Part shown: positions 25,876-38,093 of the stretch, piece after piece
Layout of the letters: each line of letters starts with the position of its first letter
Position numbering within the stretch: the stretch's first letter is position 1
DNA from: Cordia subcordata
Taxonomy: Eukaryota; Streptophyta; Magnoliopsida; Boraginales; Cordiaceae
Length of the DNA stretch: 64,000 nucleotides
Direction of reading: 5' to 3'
Assembly: GCA_028554755.1 (NCBI GenBank)
Contig: JAPTOF010000012.1
Coordinates: 5,919,501-5,983,500 of the forward strand
The notes under the pieces: generated by a model
What the model saw: the letters and a program-made list of their open reading frames with translations, nothing else
What the model was told of the DNA's origin: nothing
The model's database searches: none
Made by a program: the position numbers and the translations under genes

Positions 25876-27892
25876 TCAATAATTAGATAATTAGAATATG
25901 GTTCTAAAACTAGAATTTTGCCCATTTTTATTGTTCAATAAACAAAATCAATTTATATACAAACTAATAGTTGATATTGAGGGAAAAAGAACGAAAAGGT
26001 TGCTAGGTGATTTTACTAGGTTATCCAGACTTTCTTTTGTGGAATATGTTGTTTTTGAAGAAATAAGATTCTATGGAAAATGTGGGACTAGATACCATGG
26101 TCCGTAAATATTGAGCACCTACTTAACGTTGTGCACTCCGCAGTAACATGTTCACAATTTTGTTATTATAAGTTCACAATTTTTTATATTATATATTTAT
26201 AACTTTTAATTATTAATCGTATGTTATATGTTTATAATTTTGACACTGTATGTTCAAAACTTTTAATTGTTCACAATTTACATATCTATTGCTCTTATAT
26301 TATATGTTCGAAAACTTTAAATCATATGTTCATATAGATAAATTACATGTTTATGATTCTTTAAGTTATATTTACAATCTGTGAATGATATATTCACAAT
26401 CTATGAATGATTTTAGAGCTCGCAGTCAGAGGTGGTATTGATGTCTGATCGATGATCAGATTATTGTTTGTGTTCGTCAATGTAAAGAGAATAAACTTGT
26501 TAAATTTCACATTGATTTGACAATCGGATTGTTGTTTGTGTTTATTGGGAGATGCACCATATACATTTGGGTATACCATACTTTGGATGCATAGTATAAT
26601 TTGTGGGCAAATATAACATTCAACTTTTAAAAAACAAAAATTATTACAAGAAACATTTATGGTCCAATCTATTTATTCATGGATAAGATGATAATATTAT
26701 AACCCACAAAAAAAAAAGATGATAATATTATAATGTTTTTAAGTAAGATTTACTGGTTGTAAATTCTTTAGTTATGAGAAAAAGATGAAAATAGTTAATA
26801 ACTATTGAATTTCTTTATATATATGAAACTGAAATCAATTTTACAAGTAGATAGAACGTAAAATCTATTATTAAGATGGATTTACTTAACTAACTTGATA
26901 TATTTTTCATCTGCTAATATCATTTGATATATCATACTCATACAAATGGATTTTAGTTTAATGTGTAGCATTAATTTTTTTTTCTTTTTGTAAAGAGCAA
27001 TAAAACATTTTTTATAGACCTCAAATGGAGTACAAAGAGAACAAAAGTTTTATCAACAAAAAAGCCTATTTATAGAAACAAAGTACAAGTCTAAACCAAA
27101 AGTAGAAAACCTATCATAATCGCATAAGTGACTCAAGTTGTCATGAGGTTGGCACGAATATATCGAGATGCATAGCCAATAGTGGATGATAAGATGAAAA
27201 GAACAAAAATTATAGAACATAAAGAGAAAAAAAAAAAGGAGATAGAAACTCTGACCAAAAGCCAGAGCACCATCAAGAGCTACGCACATGAAGAAGAACC
27301 TTCAGCGAGGAAGGAAAGATTAACGGGGAAGAAATGTGTCGAGAGAGGGGGGAACCTATTTGCAGAATGATCTGTAAGCAGTGGCCCAAAATCTACGAGG
27401 TTGAATATAGTCCAATACTACATGATTATGGCTCGCTTAATTAGGCATTAGCATTTTGATTTACACAACTACAATAAACCGGTGTATTCATCAATAATGG
27501 TGGTTATAATTTTTTCATAGATAAAGACTATGAAAAAAAATAACCCACACACTCTCGTAACTATCCCTTTAATTTCCTGTAAACCTCTATTTTTGCCAAA
27601 GAGATAGGGTGATTTGAGATATTTATATATAAGTTAAAAGGAATTAATCTAAAAGGAATTTTTTGAAATTACTTGGTATCTTTTAGTTTATAAACTACTT
27701 AACTCCTAATTTTCTCGTTAGACCCACTTTATTTTCAATTAGCACCCACATATAAAATAATTTAGATCAATCCCAATATCTCTTGTGGTAAATGATTTTG
27801 CTTGCAGTTGATCGAATGTTGGAAGGGAGGAGAAAGAGATTTTCAACCGATGCTACTTAGGAAGTGATCAGGCTTTATTAGCTCTTTGTAAA

Positions 27893-28334
27893 GGGTGTTT
27901 GGAAGTGTTTATAAGTTGGGCAAACTTATTTATATATAGAAAAATAAAATTTATTTATTTAGCAAACTATACTTATAAGCAAGTAAAATTTGATTTTATG
28001 TAAGCAACAAAAAAAAAAAAAAAACACCACTCCTTTTTTTTAGATGCTTATAAGTAATAAGAGTTAACCAAGTAAAGTTATATACACAACCCTTTAAAGC
28101 ACAAAATAATTATTTCTTAATTAATGAAAAATCTTTTAAGTTTTAGTTATTTTAACAAATACTACTACTAAGTATATATTTATTAAGTATATATTTATCA
28201 AATATGTTAATTACTTATAAGCGCATTTTATCTAGACAATTCTCTACTTATATGTATTTGCCTCTAAGTATAAAAGATTGCTTATAAACATCAATTGTTT
28301 ATAAGCAGCTTAAGAAAAGCAAAGTCAAACATCC
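27893..28334. mobile_element. MITE copy c
   Basis: Third copy of the family at 2231 and 4152. It starts GGGTGTTTGGAAGTG and ends AAAGCAAAGTCAAACATCC, with internal CTTATAAGC-type palindromes. It has a poly-A expansion near 28008-28024. It is non-coding. Confidence 0.6.
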
Positions 28335-28827
28335 TGTTATACGAGGGCATCTCAGCTTCAAGCGACTTTTTTATTGTGATAATTGAAGTGTTATCGAGAT
28401 AATGTATAATGATATCTTTCATAAGCAATACTAGGCACATTTAGTGTCACAGTCTTTTAATTCACCGATATGTTGCTTAGAGCACTATCAACTCAAATTT
28501 ACTCCTTAATTATAATTATCAGTTTATCGACATCTTCACAAAAACTCATCTTCTAAGTAACCTTCATGAAGTTCCTAAACTGAAGTTAATGTCCTTTACG
28601 TCTCGAATTTCCTTGCAAAGAGGAGAAAGGATTCTGTTAGTATGTATCTATTGCAATTTTTCACCCAGTGCCCTACACGGGTTTTTTACCCCGTGCCTTA
28701 TATGATGTGAGTTATAAAAATAATTATATACATATATATATATATATGTATGTATATGTATATGTATATGTGTGTGTGTATATATATAAAGTATTTCAAC
28801 AATCTTAAAAAGAAGATTATTTGTTAT

Positions 28828-30194
28828 TGTAGGGGCAAATATCTTAAGAAGAGGGTTGAATTAAGATATTGGAAATCTTTTTTCAATTAAAATTTAACAA
28901 ATAAATCATACACTTTCACTTATGCAATATATCAAGGACTAGTCAATCAATAATCGTAGATAAAGTAAAGAAAAGATAAGGAAGAGAATGACAAACAATT
29001 TTTAGATGGTTCGGCCTTGCCTATATCCACCGCCCAAGGTAGCTCCTCCTTAGGACTTCAATCAACTTCACTATAGTGCTTCTTCAAAGTTTGGTGAAAC
29101 ACAAACCAAGTATTACACCTCTTTGAATTCAAATACAAAGAACCCAAGAGACACTCTTTTTAGGATTTTCCACACGCTTCTTAAGCTTAATAAATATACC
29201 TCACAAGATTTTCTAGCTCAAAGAGTGTGTATAAACAAAGATTGAAGAAGAATATATGTGTAGTAGCTGAAACTTTTCAAATTTGAATGTAGCAAAATAA
29301 ATCTTTTGAATGCTCAAGGATTTCACAATAATAGCTCAGAGATTTCAGCAATGAATAATGATAAAAGAATTTGCAACCTTGGATTGATAATCTTTCGATG
29401 TTTGGAAGGTATATTTAAAGAGTATTTTGAGTTAGGGCTTTGGTAGGTGAAAGAAAAGAAGAAAAAAGGGCTTGAATGGTAATAAACGACTAGTGCATTT
29501 ATTGCAGCAACACGCTCAGCCGGTCAATTGGCTTGTCCTTTGCCTTTCTGCCTAGGCCGGATGCCTTAGCTGGTTGACTGGCTAGGGGGTCCAGCTCAAG
29601 CCCCAACTTTTTGGTTAGGTTGGGTGACCATCTCGCTCAATCGGTTGACCGGCTAGGAGGTCTGGCTTACCAGAATGCTGAAACCAAAGCCAAAGCAAGC
29701 CAAAAACTGTTTAAATTATTCTAGCTCATTTTTACAACATCAAATTAACTCCAAACAAGTTTTAAAGGATCAATTGAAGCTAAAAGTTATTCCAAAATAT
29801 GTGTTTAAAGCATCTCATGCATTTTAGATACTTAAACTAAGTTATGCATTTGTAAAATCAATATTCATGAGTTTTTTAAAGGAAGATAAAATGCTTGAGC
29901 TATTAAATATGAAACTAAGGCTATTCACAATAGAGCATAATAACTGGTATCCTTTATGACTCTTCGTTTTCGCCTTAGACTTTTTATCTTCTCTTTCTTC
30001 AAGCTTGAGCTCTATTTTTTGATAAGTGAATCTTCCATGTAATCAAGCTCAAGGTTAAGCATCTTCTCCCATTTTCCAAGTACCTAACTTATGATATTCA
30101 CTTGAAGATTCACAAGATGCTATTTAGTAAGTAAGATATAATTTTCATCATCAAAATCAATATAATAATGAGTAATTAGCTAATTTTGTCAACA
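28828..30194 (-). repeat. 3' LTR of Copia 1
   Basis: On the minus strand it starts TGTTGACAAA (30194) and ends CCCCTACA (28828). Its last 320 bases match the 5' LTR remnant at 54722-55047 with many scattered differences. It contains a TGGTTCGGC...ATATCCACCG block (29006-29035) and three degenerate copies of the GGTCGACC palindrome (29518-29532, 29569-29584, 29640-29655). Confidence 0.85.
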
Positions 30195-30209
30195 ATCTCC
30201 CCCTTTTTT
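30195..30209 (-). other. Polypurine tract of Copia 1
   Basis: The minus strand reads AAAAAAGGGGGAGAT immediately before the TG of the 3' LTR. This is the standard second-strand primer position of an LTR retrotransposon. Confidence 0.85.
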
Positions 30210-30859
30210 ATGATGACAAATTTATCTTTAAAAAGTTTGGAGTTAAAAAATATTGACTCCCCCTCAACATAAGCATATATAAAATAGTTAAGCCATATTG
30301 TGGGAATTACTCCCCCTTTTAGTTATAATTCATGCACAATAGTCATCATAATTCATAATACCATACTTATAATTTCTTTCTCCCCTTTTGGCATTATCAA
30401 AATCAAGTAAAGCACAAGGAGAAAAGATATGAATAAAGCATAATAGTTGGAGCATTGAAAAAAAAATACCAAGTGGAACTAGCATCTTTAAAGAAAAACT
30501 AAACCAAAAAGAACTGTCAAAGAACAAAAGTTAAGTAGCATCATCAACTAAACCAAAAAGAACTGTCAAGGAATTGTCAAATTAGCATCATCAAATAAGC
30601 TAAGTAAATCATGAGAATGTCATGGTGAATTCAAGGAGCACGGTCATTAGGATTAGGGAAGTGCGTCTTCATATTTGAACGCATTCCTATAATCTCGAAA
30701 TTAATATGCTGCTTCCATTCTGAAAGATCTACCCACTATGCATTCCATCCATCCATTGTAGTTTTGATCTCACCTGTCCCTACATTCAATGCTTACAGTT
30801 GAGTGAGAATTTGGACCATGATGGACGGATCCTCTTGCTGAGCACTAGAGATAGATCCT

Positions 30860-32008
30860 GTATCTCTTCTCATTTCAGAATGCAGTTGTTCTTCCATTCG
30901 AGCTTGTGCATGTCAGGCTTGTATTGCTTCCTGAAATGCAGCTTCCTTGAGGTCTTCTTCCTCTGAGCTTGCTTCCATGGGAATCATTCGTGGCTCATTT
31001 ATTTTAACCCCTCTTTCCCTGGCTTGCTCTTCTCCCATGGCCTCATCTAAAACATTCTGGACTTCATCCACATGTTGGGTTGTTGGTCCAAATACCAGTT
31101 TACTAAAAATGGTCCTATCTTTTGACCTTTGCTTGATTGCCTCCTTGGCTTCATTGGGCAAGCTTGCGTATGTGACTTGATTTATTGGATTTCCGTTATA
31201 CCAATAAATGCCTATGAAGTTTATGTATTACATGTTAAAATTCCAGACAAATGACTTAGCCGATTCTCTGGATTTGATATTGAAATGACAAAAAATATCA
31301 TGAGGGCCATGCCATATTCGGAGGATGTTGTTTTACCAACACCTTTCCTACTAATGTGTAACATGTGCTGTAATATTAGGAATGGTAAGGCAATCTTAAC
31401 TCCGATAGAAAGGCTATAGAGAATATATGCACCATAACTAGGATTTTTCCATCATTTATATTCCTAAGAAGCAAGATTTCACTAATCACCTTAAGAGCAA
31501 TTCTTTTATTCACATCAACATCTTTTAACAAAGGAAGAATCAACTCCGGGCTTTTTAAGCCTATATCCTTCCACATATATTCAATAACCTTGCCCAATAT
31601 ACCAGCCGCTTTTATCCCTTTCGACCAACCTTGATTATTATAATGTCCTTCTTTATCAATCGGAAACCAAAAAATTTCCTTTAATTTGTCTTCTGTCGAT
31701 ATAAAACTTTCATTGCACACAGTCGATTTAAGTTCAAGCCTAGGACTTCTACAATGAATCTCAAGATTTTTATAAAACTCTCTAACCATATTTACTTGAA
31801 CATGACAACGTAGATGCAAAAACATATATCAATTTTGACTATCAAATAATTGCATCATATTAGTACCCACAAAATCTAAGTCAAAGAGAAATTTACCGAA
31901 TAATATAAATTGTTTCCCTTGAATCTTTGACGTGGATAGAGGTGGTGATTGAGTCCTTGTCCTTTTTCCTCTTCTTCGTTCATGACCTCTTCCCCTTGAA
32001 TTCACCAT
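30860..32008 (-). pseudogene. Extra ORF after pol in Copia 1
   Basis: Starting at an ATG at 32008 on the minus strand, a basic N-terminus (SRGRGHERRRGKRTR) leads into a segment from VREFYKNLEIHCR to WFPIDKEGHYNNQGW (31376-31800). A later acidic segment in another frame (31161-30913) has EEQARERGVKINEPR and EASSEEEDLKEAA. At least one in-frame stop (near 31825) and later frameshifts break it. 'VREFY' with this layout resembles the 'putative plant transposon protein' domain often found downstream of pol in plant retroelements. Sireviruses can carry an envelope-like gene here, but no membrane segment is visible, so no env function is proposed. Confidence 0.5.
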
Positions 32009-32394
32009 GATGTTGCGTTGTTTTTGAATAACTGAATCAATAGAATCTTGTTTTTTGATGTGGGTTTGAAATTTATGGAAGAGAATTTGAAGAATATTGA
32101 TTAAAAATTGATGATTTTGGAGTGGGTTTGAGAGAAAATTGGGTTAAGGTTAAAAAATTTGAAAGAGAATTGTGAAATTTTGGGTTAGAAACCCCTTTTT
32201 AATCTTTAACCGAGTTCAGTCGGTCAACCGGTTGGTCAAGTAGGTCGACCGGCTAGATTAGAGAGGTTAAAAAATAGGCACATACAATTGAGAGCCCTAA
32301 GGCTTCAATTGGTCGACCAGCTAGGTCAGAATATGCAGAAATGCATATTTTTGCATACTCAATCCATAACCATATACGTAAACACATTTTAACC

Positions 32395-33598
32395 ACAATA
32401 TATCATTCCAATCTCTCTTCTAATTTTACAAAACTGATCCTTATGCAAGGGTTTAGTAAAAATATCAGCAACTTAGTGCAAAGTATCAACAAACTCAAAC
32501 ACAATATCACCTTTTTACACATGATCTCTAATAAAATGGTGCCTAATCTCAATATGTTTAGTTTTAGAGTGTTAAATGGGCTTCTTTGTGAGATTTATGA
32601 TACTAGTATTATCACAATAAATGGGAACATGATCATAATGCAAACCATAATCAAGTAAAATTTCTTTTATCCATAAAATTTGAGCTAGACAACTAGCTAC
32701 AGCAATATATTTAGCTTCCGTAGTAGAGATTGCAACACTATTTTGTTTCCTATATGACCAAGATACTAAAGAGTGTCCTAGAAATTGACAAGTTTCACTA
32801 GTACTCCTACAATCTACCTGATATCCGGCATAATCGACATCAAAAAATGCATATAAATCTAATGAAGTTTCTTTTGCAGACTAAATCCCTAGGTTACTAG
32901 TTCTTTTAAGATATCTAATTATTCTTTTTACAGCAACTAGGTGTCTCATTGGGACTAGATTGAAATCTAGCACACAAGCACACACGTAGAGTAGGCTACC
33001 GGTTATACCTCTATACTTTTTTTCATCTATAGGTTTACTCTTTTCGCCCTTATCTAGCCTTGTTGATGGACTCATTGGGGTTCCAATTTCTTTGACATCC
33101 TCAAGTCCAAACTTTTTGATGATTTTCTTCGTGTATTTTGCTTGATTGATAAAGATGCCCTTCTTTGTTTGCTTGATTTGGAGTCTGAGAAAGAAGGTCA
33201 ATTCTTCCATTATGCTCATTTCAAACTCCTTATGCATGCACTTTGAAAACCTTTCACACAAGGCAATATTAATGGCACCAAAAATTATATTAACCACATA
33301 AATTTGTACAAGTAAAATATCATTTTCTTCCCTTTTAATAAGCAAAGTAGAGTCAAGTTTTTCCCTTTCAAAACCATTTTCTACAAGAAATCCACTGAAT
33401 CTCATACCAATCTCTGGGAGCTTGCTTTAAACCATATAAAGTTTTTTCTAATTTGAAAACATGGTTTGAAAAATAAGGATCTTCAAAACCAGGAGGTTGT
33501 TCAACATATACCTCTTCTTTAATAAAACCATGTAGAAAAGCACTCTTGACATCTATTTGATAAAGATTAAAATCCATATAACATGCAAATGCAAGTAA
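32395..33598 (-). pseudogene. Copia 1 pol: RT second part and RNase H
   Basis: The minus-strand frame continues the reverse transcriptase right after the Copia 2 insertion: [17 protein letters not shown], then the [10 protein letters not shown] and LYGLKQAPR blocks. A frameshift near 33400 moves to the segment with DSTLL, IYVVNIIFGA (the position of the YVDD catalytic box, which is degraded) and the connection region. RNase H follows from about 32880 to 32395, with SVAISTTEAKYIA and LWIKEILLDYGL readable. The two Asp residues expected in the YVDD box are absent, so it would be inactive even if expressed. Confidence 0.8.
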
Positions 33599-35475
33599 TG
33601 TGAAGATTAGTATGCCCTAAAGCTCACTTGTATATAACATTTTAGATATTAAACAATGTATAATCATTTTGTTAAATGGCATTATGAGTTCCTTCCATAT
33701 TATCTCTGGTATGTTTTATTGATGTATGCATAAAGGTCCCTTGACTTGAACTAATGATTTGGGTGCGCAGTGAGACTGGACGCATAGTAGGTCCAAGTCT
33801 AGATTTAGTCACGTCATAAATTAAGTCCGTAACCGAATGATAGTATTGGGCACTCTACCGGGATAAGGTTATATTGAGCAAGTCTCCTCATTGAGGGTGA
33901 TTAATTTAGGTCATTAGAGGACTTTCCGGATTTGTCTCAATAGTACGTGTGTCACGTATTTGACATGACCATTGTGAGTATGTTTTCTAGAGACGTACTA
34001 TCAAAGAAAGAAAACAAAATACTTATTACTACTAAATAATCATTGCTCTTAATCTTTAGCATATGTGGATGAACTAATGAAGTTAGGGTTTAGTACTTTG
34101 ATTCACTGTGGGTGAGATCTTACTTTATTAGGATCAACAGCCTTGTGTATTAAGTGCTAAGTTCTAATTAATTGGAACATGCATATGCAATATGGAATCT
34201 ATGTGCCCCCTTTAGGATTATCCATGTTTATCATCTGAATTTAGATTTAGTGATACTACCTCTATAGGTGTATCGATCATATGGCTTGAGGGTCGCTCCC
34301 GAGATCAAGAGATTCCATGATCAAGGATGGTTGGGAATAGGACAAGAAACCTAACAAAAAAAGATACAGCTAAGGTGGTGATAGTACACAGGCCAAATGA
34401 CCGGTCTTAGCTGTGGGTGTGCATAGAGGGGCATTATGGTTGGTTATTTAGTAGGTCAAAGACAAAGTTCACATTCTTTTGTGATAAGCTTTTGGGTAAT
34501 AGCAATTATTCTTGGAGTACAACTTTGATCTTATGGTAGAATAGATCGGAGTTAAAAATAATTATTATGTCGCCTAGATCGGGCAAACATTTTTTAATTA
34601 TTTTTGGAAGCCAAGGTTAATTGTGTCTTCTTGGTCATTTCCCTAGTTGAAATGACTTTAAGAGAGTAATCTTGAAAGAGCAAATTCCATATTGTGGTAG
34701 TAGCCTTATTGGGCCAAAACTTAGAATTGGATTTGGGTTTTCTTTAGAGTCCAAGATAACCTAATTGGGCTTGGATGGTTTCTTATTAGGTTTGGGCCTC
34801 CACATGGATTATGGACTATATGTTGGGCTTGGATTGCGGGCTTGGCCCAATCTTCCAAGACATATGCTAGAATACTACATGAAGAATTCAAATTGTACAA
34901 GTAACTTCCATGACATATGGCAAACATTTACTACTAAGAAAAAGTTTCCCACACGGAAAGTTTACAAGGTTTAGATGCCAAACTTTTTCTATAAATAGGC
35001 AAAACCTTAAACCATTTCTAGCATTCAAAAATTTTGTAGTTGATTTCTTCTATTTTGGCAAGAGAATACTACAACACATAGTACACACTTATTGTGTGGT
35101 TTTTTGCTCTAGATTTTTAAGAGCATATTACTTTACTTCTTCCTACACAAGAGGCTATTCTCTTAAGAAAAGTCTCTTTAACCATATGGAAAAAGACTAG
35201 GGAGTTGCATATTGCGACACCCTTATAGTAAAATTTTTTTTGTGGCCTTGTTCATGAGCGGGAACAAAACTTGTTACGGTTTTAGCTTCATCAAAGGCCC
35301 CACGCTTCAAGAGGTTAGTTTTATATATTTTGCAAATACTAGTTATGTTCTATATGTTCTTAAGCATGTTCTTGTGTGTGTTATGTGGTTATTTTGTTTT
35401 CCTAGCATGTTTTCTTGGTAGTATTTTTGAAAATATGGATTAGCATAGACCACATGTAATATTATCGATCCTACA
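33599..35475 (+). repeat. 5' LTR of Copia 2
   Basis: TG...CA ends. It is nearly colinear with about 49708-51586. It is flanked on the left by AGTAA and on the right by the primer-binding site. Confidence 0.92.
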
Positions 35476-35476
35476 A

Positions 35477-35489
35477 TTGGTATCAGAGC
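35477..35489 (+). other. Primer-binding site of Copia 2
   Basis: TTGGTATCAGAGC starts two bases after the 5' LTR, complementary in type to the 3' end of initiator-Met tRNA. Confidence 0.85.
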
Positions 35490-37090
35490 TTAGGCTCACA
35501 CACAACATGCTTAGACTATGTAAGAATATTGTATTTGCATAAATATGTTAGTCATCTTGTGAGTGGCAAGATTAGGAAATCTTGCGTTGCATATACTTGT
35601 GATTTTATGCTTGTATGTACAGGTAATATAAAATCCCTTTGATGGTTCGTATGTATGCATGATAGATTTTTGTGTACGGTCAACAAAGCTTGGGCATAGG
35701 TGATTTCATGTATAAATATTTATGGTTATTGCTTGTAGTTTCATTTAAAAGAAGCATAGGATATTTTGATATCCTTGTAATGTTTCTTTATGAAGCTTAT
35801 ATTAGCAATAGTAAAGTGTATTATTGTAATCTTTAAAGACCAAGGAGAAAAACAAGAAAACAGCATGGAGGAACACTCTGTCGGGTGAGCTTGCCGGTCA
35901 ACTGGCTCAGTCGACTGGCTCCTACTGATGGACGACAGGCTAAGGCAGAAAAAGCCATTAAGTGTGCTGTTTTGTTGAAGATTGCAGGGAGCCATCAAAA
36001 AGGGATTTTTAACTTATTTTGGTGGATGTTTATAATGCATTGACATATGTTTTAACATATTTGCATAAGCATAAACATGATTACCACCTAGAAATATGCC
36101 CGCTCATTAGGTTTTTAAAATTGGCCAATCCTATGTGTTAATTTCTCAGAGATATTAAGTTCATTTAAAAGAGATTGGCATAAACAAGATAATTGTAAGC
36201 AATTATGTCTAAAGATGCCATGCAATCTCATGACAAAAATGAAAAACTTAACTTGAGATTTAAAATATGACAATCTAAAGGTCCATACACCCAGATTTAG
36301 GTAAGTAATCTATTATGGTATTGCAATGTTTTAGTAATTCAAAGGGGATTCGCAAAAACCAAAGTGTTTCGCAAATCCAAAGTGTGTTTAAATCTAAAAC
36401 AAAAAGCGAGAATACCAAAAATAGAGAAAACCCTTATATTAAAATATTGAGTGGGAGAGGGGACTGGAAATACCCTACCACTTTTCATATCCGATTCACG
36501 CTAATGGCAAATGTCATTAACTTCCCCATCGGAGGGTGACACTTTATCAAGATTTAGCAAGGTGAATTTAAAATGTTTATTCAAAAAGGGTGTTAGTGAG
36601 TTTGGCCATCCTATAGGTCGAATTCTTCGCTAAAGATTGCCTTACACAACATTGATTAAAGGCATTACCCCATCGGAGGGCTTAAGTCAAGAATGTTATG
36701 GTGAAGGAACATAAGGAATGGGTATACACTCAACTTAAATGATAGGTTCGGCTATCCCATCGATAGAGTTCTCTATCGAATTTAAGAAGCCAAACGAAAC
36801 AGTGATTGAATTATTCAAATTGGAACATATCTAGATAATTGTCAATTCAAATAAGCGATGGTGCTTAACTTAACATTCATAAGTTCGGCCATCCCATCGG
36901 TGGACTTATTGTGAGGACGTTGAGACACTATTACATCGAGTAGTTTAAAGGTTAATCTACTCAAAGGCAAATGATGTAAAAGTACTTGTATGTTTTATTT
37001 CCAAAGATAGCATACATATTATACATGTATCAATTCCATATTCATAAAATAATTGTAATTATATAGTTGTATATCCAGAAAAATATTTTC
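35490..37090 (+). other. Leader region of Copia 2, with internal repeats
   Basis: This is a long non-coding leader between the primer-binding site and gag. At 35890-35920 it carries two degenerate copies of the GGTCGACC-type palindrome (GCCGGTCAACTGGC and CAGTCGACTGGCT). From about 36500 to 36925 an irregular repeat built on CCATCCCATCGG occurs about five times (around 36520, 36605, 36665, 36752 and 36890). Confidence 0.6.
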
Positions 37091-37096
37091 GTTCAG

Positions 37097-38088
37097 TCTA
37101 CTAGCTACAATTCTCACTGGACCGAATTTTGTGGACTAGGAACCGAATTTGGACATAGTACTTACAGCAGAAGAGTACAAGTATGTCCTAACAACTCCTT
37201 GTCCTGTTGTGAGGGTAAACTCTTCTGAAGCACAAAAAGATGATGAGGCAAAATGGCAGAAAGCCAATAGTATGGCCAAGTGCTATATGATGGCTTCTAT
37301 GTCAGATATTTTGCAGAGTAAGCAACATCATATGGAAACTGCAAAAGAAATCATGACTTCACTATCTCATATGTTTGCCGATAATAGTAAGCCTGCAAGG
37401 TAAGGCGCTCTTAGAGAAATTATGAATCAAAAGATGGTAGAAGGTGCATCTGTCAGAGAGCATATGCTCAAAATGATATATTACTTCAATACTGCCGAGA
37501 TCCTAGGGGCAAACATAGATGATCAGTTAAAGGTAGACATGATTTTGGAGAGCCTACCACCGTCTTACACCCAGTTCAATCCTAATTATAATATGGGTAA
37601 GATGAACATGGATATGACAGAATTAATGAAAGATCTCCAAGCTGCAGAATTAATAATGAAAAATAAGGGCCACGTAAACATAGTTCAAGCATCCACTTCT
37701 GGACTTAACCCGAAAGGGAAAAAGTTCAAAGGAAAGAGGAAGCAAAAACGTGGTCAAGGGAAAAAGAAGAAAAATGGTGAACAGTCCAAACAATTAACAA
37801 GTGAAAAGCTAAGGGCAAATGCTTTTAGTGTGGCTAGAAAGGGCATTAGAAAAGGGATTGCCCGAAGTACCTGCACGAGGCCAGATAGGTACACCGTACA
37901 CCTCTTTTGTTTAACATTGAAACCTGTTTAGTGATTGATTCTACTGATTCTTGGACTGTAGACTCTGAAGCCACTAACTATATTTGCAAATCTTTGCATT
38001 AGTTTCAGGAAATGAAGGAACTAGCTAAAGGGGAATTTGCTCTGAGGATAGGTAATTAAGCAAAAGTATGGGCTGCTACAATGAGAGG
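37097..38088 (+). pseudogene. Copia 2 gag and start of protease
   Basis: Gag runs from about 37097 through LDIVLTAEEYKYVL and NTAEILGANIDDQLKVDMIL to the lysine-rich linker, with in-frame stops at about 37136 and 37401. Near 37818-37870 a CCHC zinc knuckle (C-x2-C-x4-H-x4-C) can be read in another frame; three of its variable positions are now TAG stops. The retroviral-type protease begins at about 37950 (SWTVDSEATNYIC, where the usual DSG reads DSE) and is cut by the Gypsy insertion at 38093. Confidence 0.8.
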
Positions 38089-38093
38089 AATAT

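Larger units (their letters stand above)
23640..28827. other. Gene-free, repeat-rich spacer
   Basis: No supported gene. Two MITE-like AT-rich blocks (23648-23881 and 24196-24420), a (TTTC)n run at about 25267-25291, a compound trinucleotide microsatellite (25762-25875), an irregular TTCACAATTT repeat (about 26140-26410), a MITE (27893-28334) and a TA/TG tract (28730-28790) account for much of it. The rest is AT-rich with only short chance frames. Confidence 0.55.

Noticed and set aside
25737..25925. Asn/Tyr-rich minus-strand frame
   Set aside because: Translation of a trinucleotide microsatellite only.
34765..35421. Several 69-96 codon frames inside the Copia 2 LTRs as genes
   Set aside because: They recur in the other LTR (50876-51532) with the same boundaries, contain no domain, and lie in LTR promoter/leader sequence.
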